The notes under the pieces: generated by a model | What the model saw: the letters and a program-made list of their open reading frames with translations, nothing else | Databases searched by the model: none | Told to the model about the DNA's origin: nothing | Program-made: the position numbers and the translations under genes | Shown: positions 22,131 to 32,250 of the stretch, piece by piece | How the letters are laid out: each line of letters starts with the position of its first letter | Position numbering within the stretch: position 1 is the stretch's first letter | Source: Rachycentron canadum | Lineage: Eukaryota; Chordata; Actinopteri; Carangiformes; Rachycentridae | Direction of reading: 5' to 3' | Length of the DNA stretch: 64,000 bases | NCBI GenBank assembly: GCA_038496675.1 | Contig: CM076661.1 | Location: forward strand, 11,192,745 to 11,256,744

Positions 22131-23639
22131 ATTTTCAAAAACATTTTGCTCTGGTGTAATAATTACTGTTGTATGAATCCCATGTTTGGGAACTTCAAAG
22201 AGCAGGGCTGAACCACTGCTGGAGTATCCTTTTAATGACCACGCTGATCAATCACTTTGCTGCTGCTGTTGATTAAACTTGGTGAGGGTGATTAGGGCCT
22301 GAAGTGAGCTATAGCAGACTAACACACACACAAACACATACACTTTGTGTGTCCCAAATACACACAAACAACCTCCAAAATTCAGTAAGATTTCATAGCT
22401 GCTGCAATCACGGTTGGATAAATTACCCACTTGAGAGAATAACATTGACTCTGTGAGCTGTATGTACTGATTTGTTTGATCAAGAGGAAAAACTGTTAAC
22501 ATTAGCGTAATCACTGTTGTTGTCACTGCAGTTTATTATCATTTTTGTTATAAAGATAAATATATCCATCTCAGCACAGCTTTGTCATAGTTTTTATCAT
22601 AAGTAATATTCCACGTTATATTGCCTGACTGATTTGTCTCACTCCAGTGTCATGTTGTCAGGTCCAGCATGCAGAGGTGAGAGAGTTACAGGCATAGTAT
22701 CTCAGTGCAAACCCAAGGTGAGGTGTGGCCTTAAATAAAGAGGATATGACCTGTCATATTACAGCAGTTATATTCTTGACATCTTTGTTCCACTGCTTCA
22801 ACAGGTTAAAAATCAATTGAGGGAACTTCATCCCGTTGCAATATTTATTGTCAGGCAGTCATTTCCAGGCTGCATGTTGCTGAATAATGAGAAGCAGTGG
22901 AACATTTGGCCGGATCAATCTGCAGAAAAGACGTTTTCCAAAAGGCTGACTAATTATACTCAGACCTTCGATTACTGTCTGGAGCGAATCTACGACAAAA
23001 ATATCAATGAGTTATTTTGCCTTCATTTGCTTTAGGAAAAGTCAGGGTTAGCACGAAATGACCCATATAAACTTTTCATTGCATCCCGCGGGCGTATTTA
23101 TCCCCTTTGTGCAGTCCAATGTGTCCTGCTGGTCATGAGAAAGGGGGCTCACTGTTCCTCATACAGGTTCAGTTAAAGTTACACATTAATATCCACAGAT
23201 GACCTTTTGGATGAGCTGCAGCATTAGTCTTGTGCGTTCTAACCTGTCCTGTGTGGACATAGAGTAATGTGCTGGTTGACCGCCGAGCTGACCCTTCCAG
23301 GCATTAGAATGTAGACCACATGTCTCAACTGTGTCTACCTCCACTGGAACACGAGATAAAGTCTAAAACAAATACAGAGCAAATGTGTTGTATGAAGTCT
23401 TATCTGCGTTCCTCATGCTGTGCTGATGGAATAAGCTGTATCTGGTTTGCTCTCTTCCGCTTAACGTGCATGGGCAAGCACGCAAACATGCATACGGGAC
23501 ACACTACCGAAGCACACGTATACACATGTAAACACACACACACACACAAAATCACGGTACAGAATTGCTTCAACCTTCAAAAATCATTGAACTCTAGATT
23601 TGTTTTTGTGTACCCCCCTACAATAATGAAAAAAAGAAC
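22131..23639. other. Non-genic; short CA tracts
   Basis: CA-rich patches near 22321-22345 and 23530-23549. Otherwise nothing recognised. Confidence 0.5.
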
Positions 23640-23990
23640 TTGATTGACAAGTTCAAATAACTGGAAACATTAGCATCTTAATTCCAGGGACTGTCACATT
23701 CGGTTAGCATCTCCTCTTCAAGGATGCGACTAATAAAGGAAAGGTATTCATGTTACTGAACAAGCCCTCCTTTATAACCTAATTGCTTTTGGTTCAATAG
23801 CTTAAAAAGTCATTAATTACAGGGCCAGCTTGTAATGGAGGTTAAGGTGGCTTTTTCACCAAGGTAATGAGCCGGTATGCAGAGCGGCCAGGCAGATTTT
23901 GATGCGATAATAGGAAGGGTGAATACCATTTTTCCATCTTTGCTCAATGACAGTGCTGGTTGAGAGAAGAGAGAGGCCTTTTCATAGTGC
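23640..23990. promoter_or_regulatory. Candidate conserved non-coding block
   Basis: About 350 repeat-free bases with CATCTTAATTCC, GACTAATAAAGG, CCTAATTGCTTTTGG, GTCATTAATTACAGG and GATGCGATAATAGG. The density of homeodomain-type words is high. Function is inferred. Confidence 0.4.
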
Positions 23991-24718
23991 CTGAAAAAAA
24001 AAAAAATCTAAAGAGGCAACAGATAATTGAATTCCAAACAGTGCTATTTGTATAGCTGGCAGCATATTACGTGTCAGGTGCAAATGGCCTTAGCCAAATG
24101 TGGATGACATCAAAATGATATGTATTGTGGTAGGACAGAATGTAATGTGTTTGTATGTGCAAATGTGCATGTCCATTCTCGGGGTTTTCATTATATTCTC
24201 AGTGGTGATGGTTGGATTGCTTTCTGTTTGTTTGCTGTTAGTCTGCTGAGTTGTTTTTCAATTCACATCACAAGACATGCTATTTACCGCTCTCTTCTTG
24301 GCATGGTATTGATTACCTGCTGAGGATTTCAAACATGAAAATACACATTCTGCAATTGTTATTTCACAAATGTTGAGTGGCATGCCAATCCTCTGCAAGG
24401 TTAAACAATATACATGCGTGAAATCTATATAAGCAGTCTGTTTCACACCAAGAAACAAATATTAAAAGGCCTTCACCAATGTCTGTTGAGGAATATGGAT
24501 GAAGCTTAACCAGTGTGATTTGCTTGAGCACAAGCACATTGCTTAATGCTTCCTGTGAGCTACCTTCCATCGATCAGAGCAAAACAAAACACACAGCCTT
24601 TCCTTTCAGAGTGCCACAAAGCATACTCAACAGAACATTTTTGTCCTATGACCTCAAACCCCCCAGAGATCTGATGGCATTTCATTGATGGCCTCCACCT
24701 CGCGAGGCAAGTGAGAAT
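23991..24718. other. Non-genic, nothing distinctive
   Basis: A short A run at 23994-24006. No other feature recognised. Confidence 0.5.
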
Positions 24719-24772
24719 AGAGGGAGGGTGAGAACGAGGAAGGAAGGAGAAAAGGGGGAGGAGAAGGGGGGA
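24719..24772. repeat. (GGAA/GGGA)-rich purine tract
   Basis: Purine-only run, followed about 85 bases later by a G13 run (24857-24869) and a T run (24889-24898). Confidence 0.9.
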
Positions 24773-24856
24773 TGACAGCGGTGGTTGCTCAGTGACTTTG
24801 GAGGAGATTAGACGATTGAGTTCACCTTTAATGACGGCGGAGATAGTCTTTCAGTT

Positions 24857-24869
24857 GGGGGGGGGGGGG
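24857..24869. repeat. Poly-G run (13)
   Basis: Homopolymer G, uncommon compared with A/T runs in this window. Confidence 0.9.
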
Positions 24870-26051
24870 ATGCCAGAGCTCAGCAGTTTGTTTTTTTTTG
24901 TAGCTTCAAGAGCTTCCTGTGTCAGGTTCAGGTTGCCTGTCTCTCTCCCCAGCAGCGGCCCATTGTCTCCAAGCCACAAAAGGCAGCACAGTGTTGGGTG
25001 ATCGACAGAGCGGCTCAGCCCAGCTCCCCTGCCACAGCAAACCTCACCTCCACAGGGGATTCTTCTGTCTGACTGCAAGGGATCGCACGACAACACGTTT
25101 GTGTGGGTGTGTCCCATTGTAAAATTAATCATCCTCTCATGCGCACACACACGTGTGTACATATAAAACTTCAAGGGAGGATTTGCTGCTCATCTTTAAA
25201 GTGTGTTTTATCCCCATACTCATACTATGCTCAACACACTAGTCTGTGAGGTTTTTGTGCTTTTAGTAGTGGAAGCTTTTATTGTAAAATAAGAGAATGT
25301 GTTACTTTGTTGTATTTTCCTTCTTATAAATAGAACTGTTTGTGTTTTTACTCCACTGCACAGTTAAAGTGTAGACACAACATATAACTTCAATCATTCA
25401 GCTTGAACACACAACACACTAAATACTCACACAGCACAGTACAACTACACAGAAGCAAACACAAACAGTGCGCCAGTAACACTACATCTAGCGTAATTGG
25501 GTACAAGAGTCATCAAAAGTTATTTTTTCTATCAGTACTGTCAGTGAGATGTCATCATTACCTCCTCTATTCTCCTTGTATCACAGCCAATGACTAAAAC
25601 ATATTTGATCCAAAAATGTCAGCCTTCCACTTCCCTTGCTGTTGTGGTATAATAAAACAAATTCATTGCCTCCCCTAAAATTGCACCCTTTTTCGGAGCC
25701 GCGGTGTAGTTTGATTTTTGACAAAGTTTACCAAAAATATGTGTTGACTGTGATAGATTTTCTTTGGCTCACAGAGGTCAGTGAGAGGATGAGGCATCGC
25801 CTCGCAGCAGCAGAGGAAAAAAAGTCTCCAGCACATGCTGCCCGTCTCTAAAGAGGCGCGGCTGATCCAGACACAGGCCAAACAATCCCAAAGGCCTTTT
25901 GCTTTGCAGCCAAATTAAATTAAAAACAACTTCACTCCGCTGCAAATGAAAAACGGAAGTGCTTGAGCGAGTGAGGATCAGAGAGGGTTGAAGTCCTGCT
26001 GCTGAGCAGAAAGTGAGAGAGAGCTCCCCCTCCCACGTGTTCAAATTTAGC
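24870..26051. other. Non-genic, nothing distinctive
   Basis: A somewhat GC-richer stretch (24900-25100) followed by AT-rich DNA. I recognise no gene or mobile element. Confidence 0.45.
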
Positions 26052-26078
26052 AACACACACACACACACGCACACACAA
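26052..26078. repeat. (CA)n microsatellite
   Basis: CA repeat with one GCA interruption. Confidence 0.95.
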
Positions 26079-26149
26079 GCGTCTTCCTCCTCCTGCTTCA
26101 CCCTCTTTCTCTTGCTCTTTTTCTCTCACTCCCCCTGGTTCTGAACCTG

Positions 26150-26284
26150 ACATTCCTGCTGGCTCTGTCTCTTTGAAGTGGCTTGTTGGAGCGGGCTCCC
26201 GTTACAAGGGCCGGGACTGGCGAAAGCCGATCTGTCTGGCTGAGGAGAACGGCCCTGGCCCAGGGGTTAATCAGCAGACCCAGC
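26150..26284. promoter_or_regulatory. Candidate GC-rich regulatory patch
   Basis: CpG-containing sequence (GGAGCGGGCTCCCG, GGCCGGGACTGGCG, AACGGCCC) ending in AGGGGTTAATCAGC. No repeat and no convincing frame. Inference only. Confidence 0.25.
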
Positions 26285-26360
26285 ACACTGCCCACTCTGT
26301 CCACTAAGACACACACACACACACACATACATACAAATGCAAACACTGCCCACTCTGTCC
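26285..26360. repeat. (CA)n tract between 18-base direct repeats
   Basis: ACACTGCCCACTCTGTCC occurs at 26285-26302 and again, identically, at 26343-26360, flanking a CA/CATA tract (26309-26334). A local tandem duplication of a 58-base unit around the microsatellite explains this. Confidence 0.85.
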
Positions 26361-28059
26361 CCACAGAGCAGCTGTAACAAGACCAGCCAGATTTGGAGGT
26401 TAAGAAAGACAGCCACAGCCCAACCACTTTGAAGTTGACTGGCAGCCACCAGGATTTGGACTCTTAAAGAAGAGAGCTGGCTGAGTTTCAAAAATATACA
26501 GGGTCATGTGGTGTAGAAGAGGGTGTGTGAACTTGTGATTTTGTGCTTTGGGTCTGGAGATTGAAAGCTGACTAATCTCCCTTTTTTAACCCTCTGCTGA
26601 ATGGTGAGCTCAGGTTGTTAACCCCAGTATAGCTGTATTTGAAGATATATGCCTTACCTGAACTGATACTGATTGGACAAACAAAAACCTGAAGCTCATA
26701 AGAAGCTGAAAAGTGGCTCTGTTAAGAGTCGTATATATGCAAAAACAATTTGCGTAAATTGGCATTTTGAATATACATTAACCCTTTATTATGAAATAAT
26801 GAAATCATTAGTTTGGTGCACTTAGCGTAGCCATCGTGCATGTTCATATTTAGATTGCTTTTATCTTGACTTAATGCTTCAGTGGTGTTATTGTGAGGGA
26901 GTCATTCCACAAAATAATCAGTTGGCAATAAACCCTGATAAAGCACAGCAAACAGCAACCAGACCATCCAATCAAAAAAAAAGGTATAAATTAACATTTT
27001 TTTCCTTTTAAAACACTCATTATAAAGTCAAGTGCATCATTACTATAATAAAAGCAAGGATGCACCAAAATCAATATGCAAAACTTGATGGTAATTTTTA
27101 GTTCTCCATCAAATTGTATTGGTTTCTGATTATGTGACTCTCCAACTTCTAGGGAGGGCAGCTTTAGACATGTCTTCTTAATGATGTTTCAGGAATCATT
27201 CCAGTCCCCATTTACTACAGTCTTCATGAGCTCAGCATTCAAATAGGTAGCTAATGTTACAATTTCTGGCCCCTAAAAGCCATTGAAAACATTTGATACT
27301 GCCAGCAGTTTTGCTTTGTTTCCAAGAAACATACCTTGTGGCTGAGCCAAGTTGATGTCAGTGTAAAACAATCCATAATAAAAGACTTAAAAAAAAACCC
27401 AAACCCAATCTAAATCACTTCACTTTAAAAGCCTATTTGTGTCCTACTATCCACAGATTCAGGGTGAATATATGGGATCCCTGACAAGCCTGTTCTGTAC
27501 AATCCACTTATCTCTCTTGTAGCATCTGGGCATGGATATGATGGAGTGGACGCAATCCAACATGGCACCATGACAAAGTCAACAGTATAGTACGCTCCAC
27601 ACAAGGACAATGATCATCTCTCACTGTCTCTCTCTCCACTCTTCCATTAACTGTGGGTGCACCGATGACCCTAATGCCACCGTAAACACAGACAATGACA
27701 AGTTGAGAGCACACAAACAGATGAGGCAAACTCAGGGACAAAAAAAAAACATAAGCCTGTTCTGTGCATTTGCTTGTTAAGTCAATTTGTTACAGACAGA
27801 GATAATTGTTTTTGCAAGCCCGAAGAGCAACCTTTGGAGAAAAAAACAGAATTCATTTATTAACATTTGATAGAATCTGGAGAAATATTAGCGTTTTCAA
27901 AACTCAGACAACTGCAGACCAGTTTGATAAATGATCTGCAGGTGTCGATAGCTTTCATGACCACCGCCAGTCATCTCATTTCTAAGTGCATTACCAGACT
28001 TGACCCCAGTTGCACATTAAATGTTCCAACATGTTCCAGTCTTTGTCTGTTCAGTGTGG

Positions 28060-28062
<3 letters not shown>
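26361..28062. other. Non-genic, AT-rich
   Basis: Nothing recognised. Small A runs at 26974-26982 and 27741-27749. Frames here are short and unlike known proteins. Confidence 0.5.
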
Positions 28063-28125
<63 letters not shown>

Positions 28126-28150
28126 TGTGTGTGTGTGTGTTTGTGCGCGC
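28063..28150. repeat. Long (GT)n microsatellite
   Basis: Nearly uninterrupted GT from 28064 to 28140 with one TATG step, followed by GCGCGCGAG. Alternating purine-pyrimidine, so Z-DNA-prone. Several Val-Cys or Thr-His repeat frames on both strands are artefacts of this tract. Confidence 0.98.
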
Positions 28151-28539
28151 GAGCATGGTGTAATTGTGCAATGCCCAGGGACAAATTTTGTCTCAGAGTT
28201 GGAGGTTGTTTGGCTAGTGTTAAGATCATCAGTGTTCTGTCCTGGTCCTCAGGGGACCGTCTTCATTTGTGTCTTTTGTTTATCAAGATGTTTGAATATT
28301 AACATGGGCCATTTTTCCGGTCATAATGAAGCAGCGTAGCATATCCACACATCTGCACATTTCCATACCGCTCTGTGATTCTGCCTCTCTCTGTCTTAAT
28401 TTCCTGCTAGATGCATGTCATGAGAACTACCATTTGCATATGCGTAAAAGGTCTTCAGTCTGGGGAACCCCTCCCCTTCTCCTTCTGCATTCAGATATTT
28501 GTTTGTTTACTCTTCATTGGCATGGGCTGTAAACAACAC

Positions 28540-28760
28540 TGATGTGATGGTCTGTTGCTGTCACACTGGTTTAAATTTACATGTGTTGGATGACAAGGAC
28601 CCGAGGAAAAAGATGCTAATCGCTCTCGCTAATCAGCACTCTTGCTCTTCAGCTAAGGCCGATGTCACCATTGGTATCTTTACAGTCATGCTATTGCACT
28701 GTGAGCCACTCATTCGCCTCATCAACTATCCACCGCAGTCCCCGACAGGTGCTGGTGACG
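28540..28760. promoter_or_regulatory. Candidate conserved non-coding element
   Basis: Repeat-free, with GATGCTAATCGCTCTCGC followed closely by CTAATCAGC, CpGs and a CCGATGTCACC word. A 100-codon frame overlaps it but matches nothing known. Regulatory role is inferred. Confidence 0.35.
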
Positions 28761-28901
28761 GCAGTGTTTATACCTTCAGTCCCTCTAGCACAAAACTTTA
28801 ATATTCATGTTGGCCGATAAAGGGAATTACTTCTTGATTGCTTGGAGGAACATTGATACATCTGGTAGATAGGGAAAGGCACTATAAGGATTCAGATCAT
28901 G

Positions 28902-28951
28902 TTCTTTATTTATTTATTTTTTTTCTATTTTTTTTTTTTTTTTTTTTTTTT
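28902..28951. repeat. (TTTA)n plus poly-T (about 24)
   Basis: TTTA repeats run into a long T tract. It could be the reverse-strand tail of a retroinsertion, but I recognise no element body downstream. Confidence 0.9.
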
Positions 28952-29059
28952 GGCCGGGTTGAACTTTCTCTGGGAGCAAAGTGTATTAACAGCAGTCATT
29001 TCTTATCTCACTTGGCACACGTTTGTTCCTCTGCAAGCAAAAAATGTGGCTCACAATAC

Positions 29060-29260
29060 ATATAACCTGTGGGGGATTTTACAAATAAGAGCTAATGCCC
29101 ACAAATATATTAACAGGAGGCAGTGCGTGGAGATGTGCTGATTCTGTGGGGCTGTGCAAAAATGGCACGTGTGGCGCACCATTTAATTCAACAAAGCTTT
29201 TAATTTATCAGATTAAATTACATTTTCAGGTGAAATTAGCAACACTGCTACTGACAAAAA
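29060..29260. promoter_or_regulatory. Candidate conserved non-coding element
   Basis: AAATAAGAGCTAATGCCC, CACCATTTAATTCAAC and CTTTTAATTTATCAGATT sit in a repeat-free run with a CpG-containing centre (GGCACGTGTGGCGCACC). Function is inferred. Confidence 0.35.
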
Positions 29261-29659
29261 TCAACACTCACAGTATCGAGACACCTGATGTAGACATAAG
29301 TCATTTATTTAACAGATGCTGGTGAATTGACACAATAAACTAAATATTTCAGTATCATTCAAAGTCAAGTCAAAGATAAAAAGTTTGACATGAATTGGTA
29401 TCGCTGCACTAGCTGTGCCTGACCTGAACCTGCAGGGCCTTTTCTACTGACACTGGCATCTCTGGGTAAAGAATGACCCTCATTTCTGTGGACACGGCAC
29501 TGTGTCCGCTCCCCCAGATCTGGGCGCCCATTCCATTTCATGGTGCATCGCCCTTGCGCGTGATTATGCCGTGCTTTCAGGTGCAGAGGAGGAAATGTTT
29601 CGTGAAACTGATGTCCCTGTCAGCGCTGTGCGGCTCTCCCTTCTTTTGCCGAGCATGTC

Positions 29660-29850
29660 ACTTCACTGATTGGCGAATTACCATTCCAATGTGAAGAGCG
29701 GGCCCCGCCCCTGTCCCCAGCTCACTGGCCCTGGCAGCAAATGAGGAGCTGCATATGCTACAGAGGCGACGCTCTCCTGGCCTCATTTGCATTGGCTGAA
29801 TGGAAATCAAACGGTTTAATGTCGAGACAACGCTGGTAAATAGTGATGGT
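29660..29850. promoter_or_regulatory. Promoter/enhancer-like motif cluster
   Basis: Within 130 bases are three CCAAT-type boxes (ATTGG at 29669, CCAAT at 29686, ATTGG at 29791), an Sp1-type GC box (CCCCGCCCC at 29703) and an exact POU octamer (ATTTGCAT at 29785). There is no TATA box. This combination is typical of proximal promoters and some enhancers. No exon can be assigned on either side. Confidence 0.35.
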
Positions 29851-31199
29851 GTCAACACATTAAACACACACGCACACACACCCACTACTGCATAAATGCC
29901 ATATGCCCAAAGGCTGCCTGCGATGCAAGAGGATGAAATATTTGCTACCACATAAAAGAAGCAAAAGATGGCAAGTTGGGTGTTGCTCCTTTAAAACAAA
30001 ACAAAACAAAAATACATGCATTTTATTTCCTAGAATGTGCTTTGTCCAAATGTGCAAGGAGAAAAGTTGAACAACAGCCAAAGAGAATATGCATGGCAAG
30101 GAGAAGCTGATGATTTGATTTGGATGTGTGTAGTGATTAATTAGTCATTAGTTGATTCTTTGGGCAGCTGAGACAACAAAATGAAATCTTCTCAGCAGTT
30201 CTGTGAAATTAACACTCAAACTCTTGCCCGCTCGCCTCCACAGTCCCTCAGTCACTCACTCTCCAGATTTATTTTTAAACCCAAATCCCACAAGTATTAC
30301 CTAAAAGTAAAGCCAACACTAAGCTGATGTTTCTGCAATTATTCAGAGCTTCTCTCTACACACATAGTCCTTCATCTCTGCGTTATGTCATCACTGGCAA
30401 ACATTTTTAGTGTGATGGAGTCAGTTGCTGTCTGTACAACAGAGAGAATTAATATTCCATTAGTTACTTCACAAACTCTGCTTTCCTTAAGTGATGCAAA
30501 ACACACTAGACAGTGAGGAGCAAGTGTGTGGTTGTGTCTGTCAGTGTGGTGGTGATGGAGACTATATGTTTGAGTATCTGTGCTGTTATGTGAGGCAAGG
30601 TGGCTGAATGTGTCCGCACATAATCGCTAATGCATGTTTGGGTGTATACTCATGATTAAAATGTGCGCGCTTGCATGCGTGTGTGTGCACGTGTGTTGGC
30701 AGGACAGTGAGGAGCACTGGGATTCTCCTTTGGGTCTGTGTTGGTCTATTCTAGACCAGAGACGCTGGCTCAGTAGACTGGAATCCTTCAGGGCACCAGG
30801 GACATCTGATTCCCCCACTGCCTAAGCACTGAACTAAATGCTTCTGCATTATTCATGTGTATATCACTTTATTGCTGTGCAAGGTTTTCACTCAAAGTTT
30901 CTGCCGCACCATTTACTGTACCTACCCCCTAGACATTAACTAACAAACTTTCCCCAATCACCCTTTCTCTCCATTCCTGTATATTTGTCTCTCTCTCACT
31001 GATCCCTTCATCTACGATGATGACAAGATATTGTCTAAGGAAGTGGTTTCCAGCTGGCCCACGCTTCTCCTCAGTCATTTGCCTCTTTTAAAAAGAGATC
31101 CTGAAGAAGACCCCTCATTATGCCGACTTTGCCCACTTATACTGAACCAAACAAAGCCAGCGTTATGGCTTGTGATTTTAGACAGCATGGTGGTGTTCA
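29851..31199. other. Non-genic, nothing distinctive
   Basis: Short CA and (AAAAC) patches near 29868 and 29995. No gene or mobile element recognised. Confidence 0.5.
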
Positions 31200-31434
31200 G
31201 GAGATGTGATGAGTAACACAGCAGCGTCGGCGTCCGTCCCGCCATGTCAGCTTTTACATTGATCCATCCCTTTACATTGATCCAGCTCAGTGACGACCAC
31301 AGATGCCGGCTTATTGCCAGACAGGTCACATAACTTCAATGACACCACCACAAAGCATCCAATTCATAATGTGATTTAGCGCGCTTGTCTCTTCGACACC
31401 TTTTCTTAGTAAATTGAAGCAGAGTTACGAAGTT

Positions 31435-31593
31435 ATGGATCTGTGATTCGCCGATTCTGATTCTGAAGGAGAATATCTGCCTTTGGGAGATGACGATGGG
31501 TTGTGTAATAACAGTGACACTGACTGGTGCGACGGTGATAGTGACGGATTGTATAAGTATGACGAACAGTGGTCCGTCTCCTTGTATCTCTAA
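31435..31593 (+). mobile_element. Acidic piggyBac-like transposase N-terminal remnant
   Basis: One frame reads MDL, a stop, then FADSDSEGEYLPLGDDDG and continues with an Asp/Ser-rich acidic stretch to a stop at 31591. Ser/Asp/Glu-rich heads of this kind are typical of piggyBac-superfamily transposases in fish. The surroundings from about 31200 are CpG-rich, as expected for an insertion. I see neither the catalytic Asp residues nor the C-terminal Cys-rich domain downstream, and the frame is broken by an internal TGA at codon 4. If the assignment is right, this is a dead fragment. Alternatively it is a chance acidic frame; a short non-piggyBac exon is less likely. Confidence 0.35.
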
Positions 31594-31638
31594 ACACTTT
31601 CAAGCCGCAGCCTTTTGAAATCTTGATGTCAAATTCCA

Positions 31639-31695
31639 TTTTTTTTTTTTTTCAAAATAACACCCTTAAAAGTTTAAAAAGGAAAAAAAAAAAAA
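31639..31695. repeat. Poly-T (31639-31652) and poly-A (31683-31695) runs
   Basis: T and A runs in inverted arrangement about 30 bases apart; they can pair as a short hairpin. Confidence 0.85.
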
Positions 31696-31748
31696 CAAGA
31701 ACTTGAAATTGGAAAAAATTAGAGCATTGGGACTGCGCAGTCTGTTTC

Positions 31749-31769
31749 CTAATCGCGATTAGCATGCTA
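31749..31769. other. Two overlapping perfect palindromes
   Basis: CTAATCGCGATTAG (31749-31762) and TAGCATGCTA (31760-31769) are both exact palindromes sharing three bases. TAATCGCGATTA is also an exact TAAT-N4-ATTA site for paired-type homeodomain dimers. Confidence 0.7.
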
Positions 31770-32006
31770 GTGAATTTAGCATAGTTCTCAATGTCATAAC
31801 AGCCTATGTTTCTGTATATTGTTAGAGTGTTGTTAAAATAAGATCCAGCTAAAGTGAACTGTCCATTTTGAGGGAGAACATGAATTTTTTTGTTATTAAA
31901 GTGAGATGTTTGTTTACATTAGACAGCAAGGAGCAGGTGACTCCCCTCAGACGCTATGAGCAGTCAACATCTGCTGCTCCTTGATGTTCCTGAAAAAAAA
32001 TAATAT

Positions 32007-32037
32007 AATTATTATATAATGTTATTATATAATAATT
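32007..32037. repeat. Perfect AT-rich stem-loop
   Basis: Two 14-base arms of A and T only, exactly complementary, around a 3-base GTT loop. Confidence 0.85.
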
Positions 32038-32148
32038 CTGAACCTGAAGATGTGGATTTATAAATGCATTATTCTTGTTCATTATTCTTCTTCCTGCCAC
32101 CACCAGCAAGAGTGAATTGATTCTAGGATTGTGTATATGATGTCTGCA

Positions 32149-32250
32149 TTTTGACTTGACTCAGTTGTGACTAAGAAGTGGTGTGACTTCATTGCACACC
32201 AACTACAAATTACTTCTACAAAAGCCTGTCACAACTGAGTCAAGTCAAAA
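32149..32250. mobile_element. 102-base hairpin with perfect 23-base arms (MITE-like)
   Basis: Bases 32149-32171 and 32228-32250 are exact reverse complements over 23 bases. Inside, AGAAGT (32174) pairs with ACTTCT (32212) and GGTGTG (32180) with CACACC (32195), so nearly the whole segment can fold. The arms contain an AP-1 word (TGACTCA/TGAGTCA). It may be a small foldback element, or the source of a hairpin RNA if transcribed. No clear target-site duplication is visible, and I do not recognise the family. Confidence 0.6.

Noticed and set aside
27867..28339. Several frames on both strands encoding Val-Cys, Thr-His or Cys-Val repeats
   Set aside because: They translate the (GT)n/(CA)n tract in different frames; no real protein has this composition. 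The same holds at 59843-60377, 58036-58329, 2506-2757 and 62715-63032.
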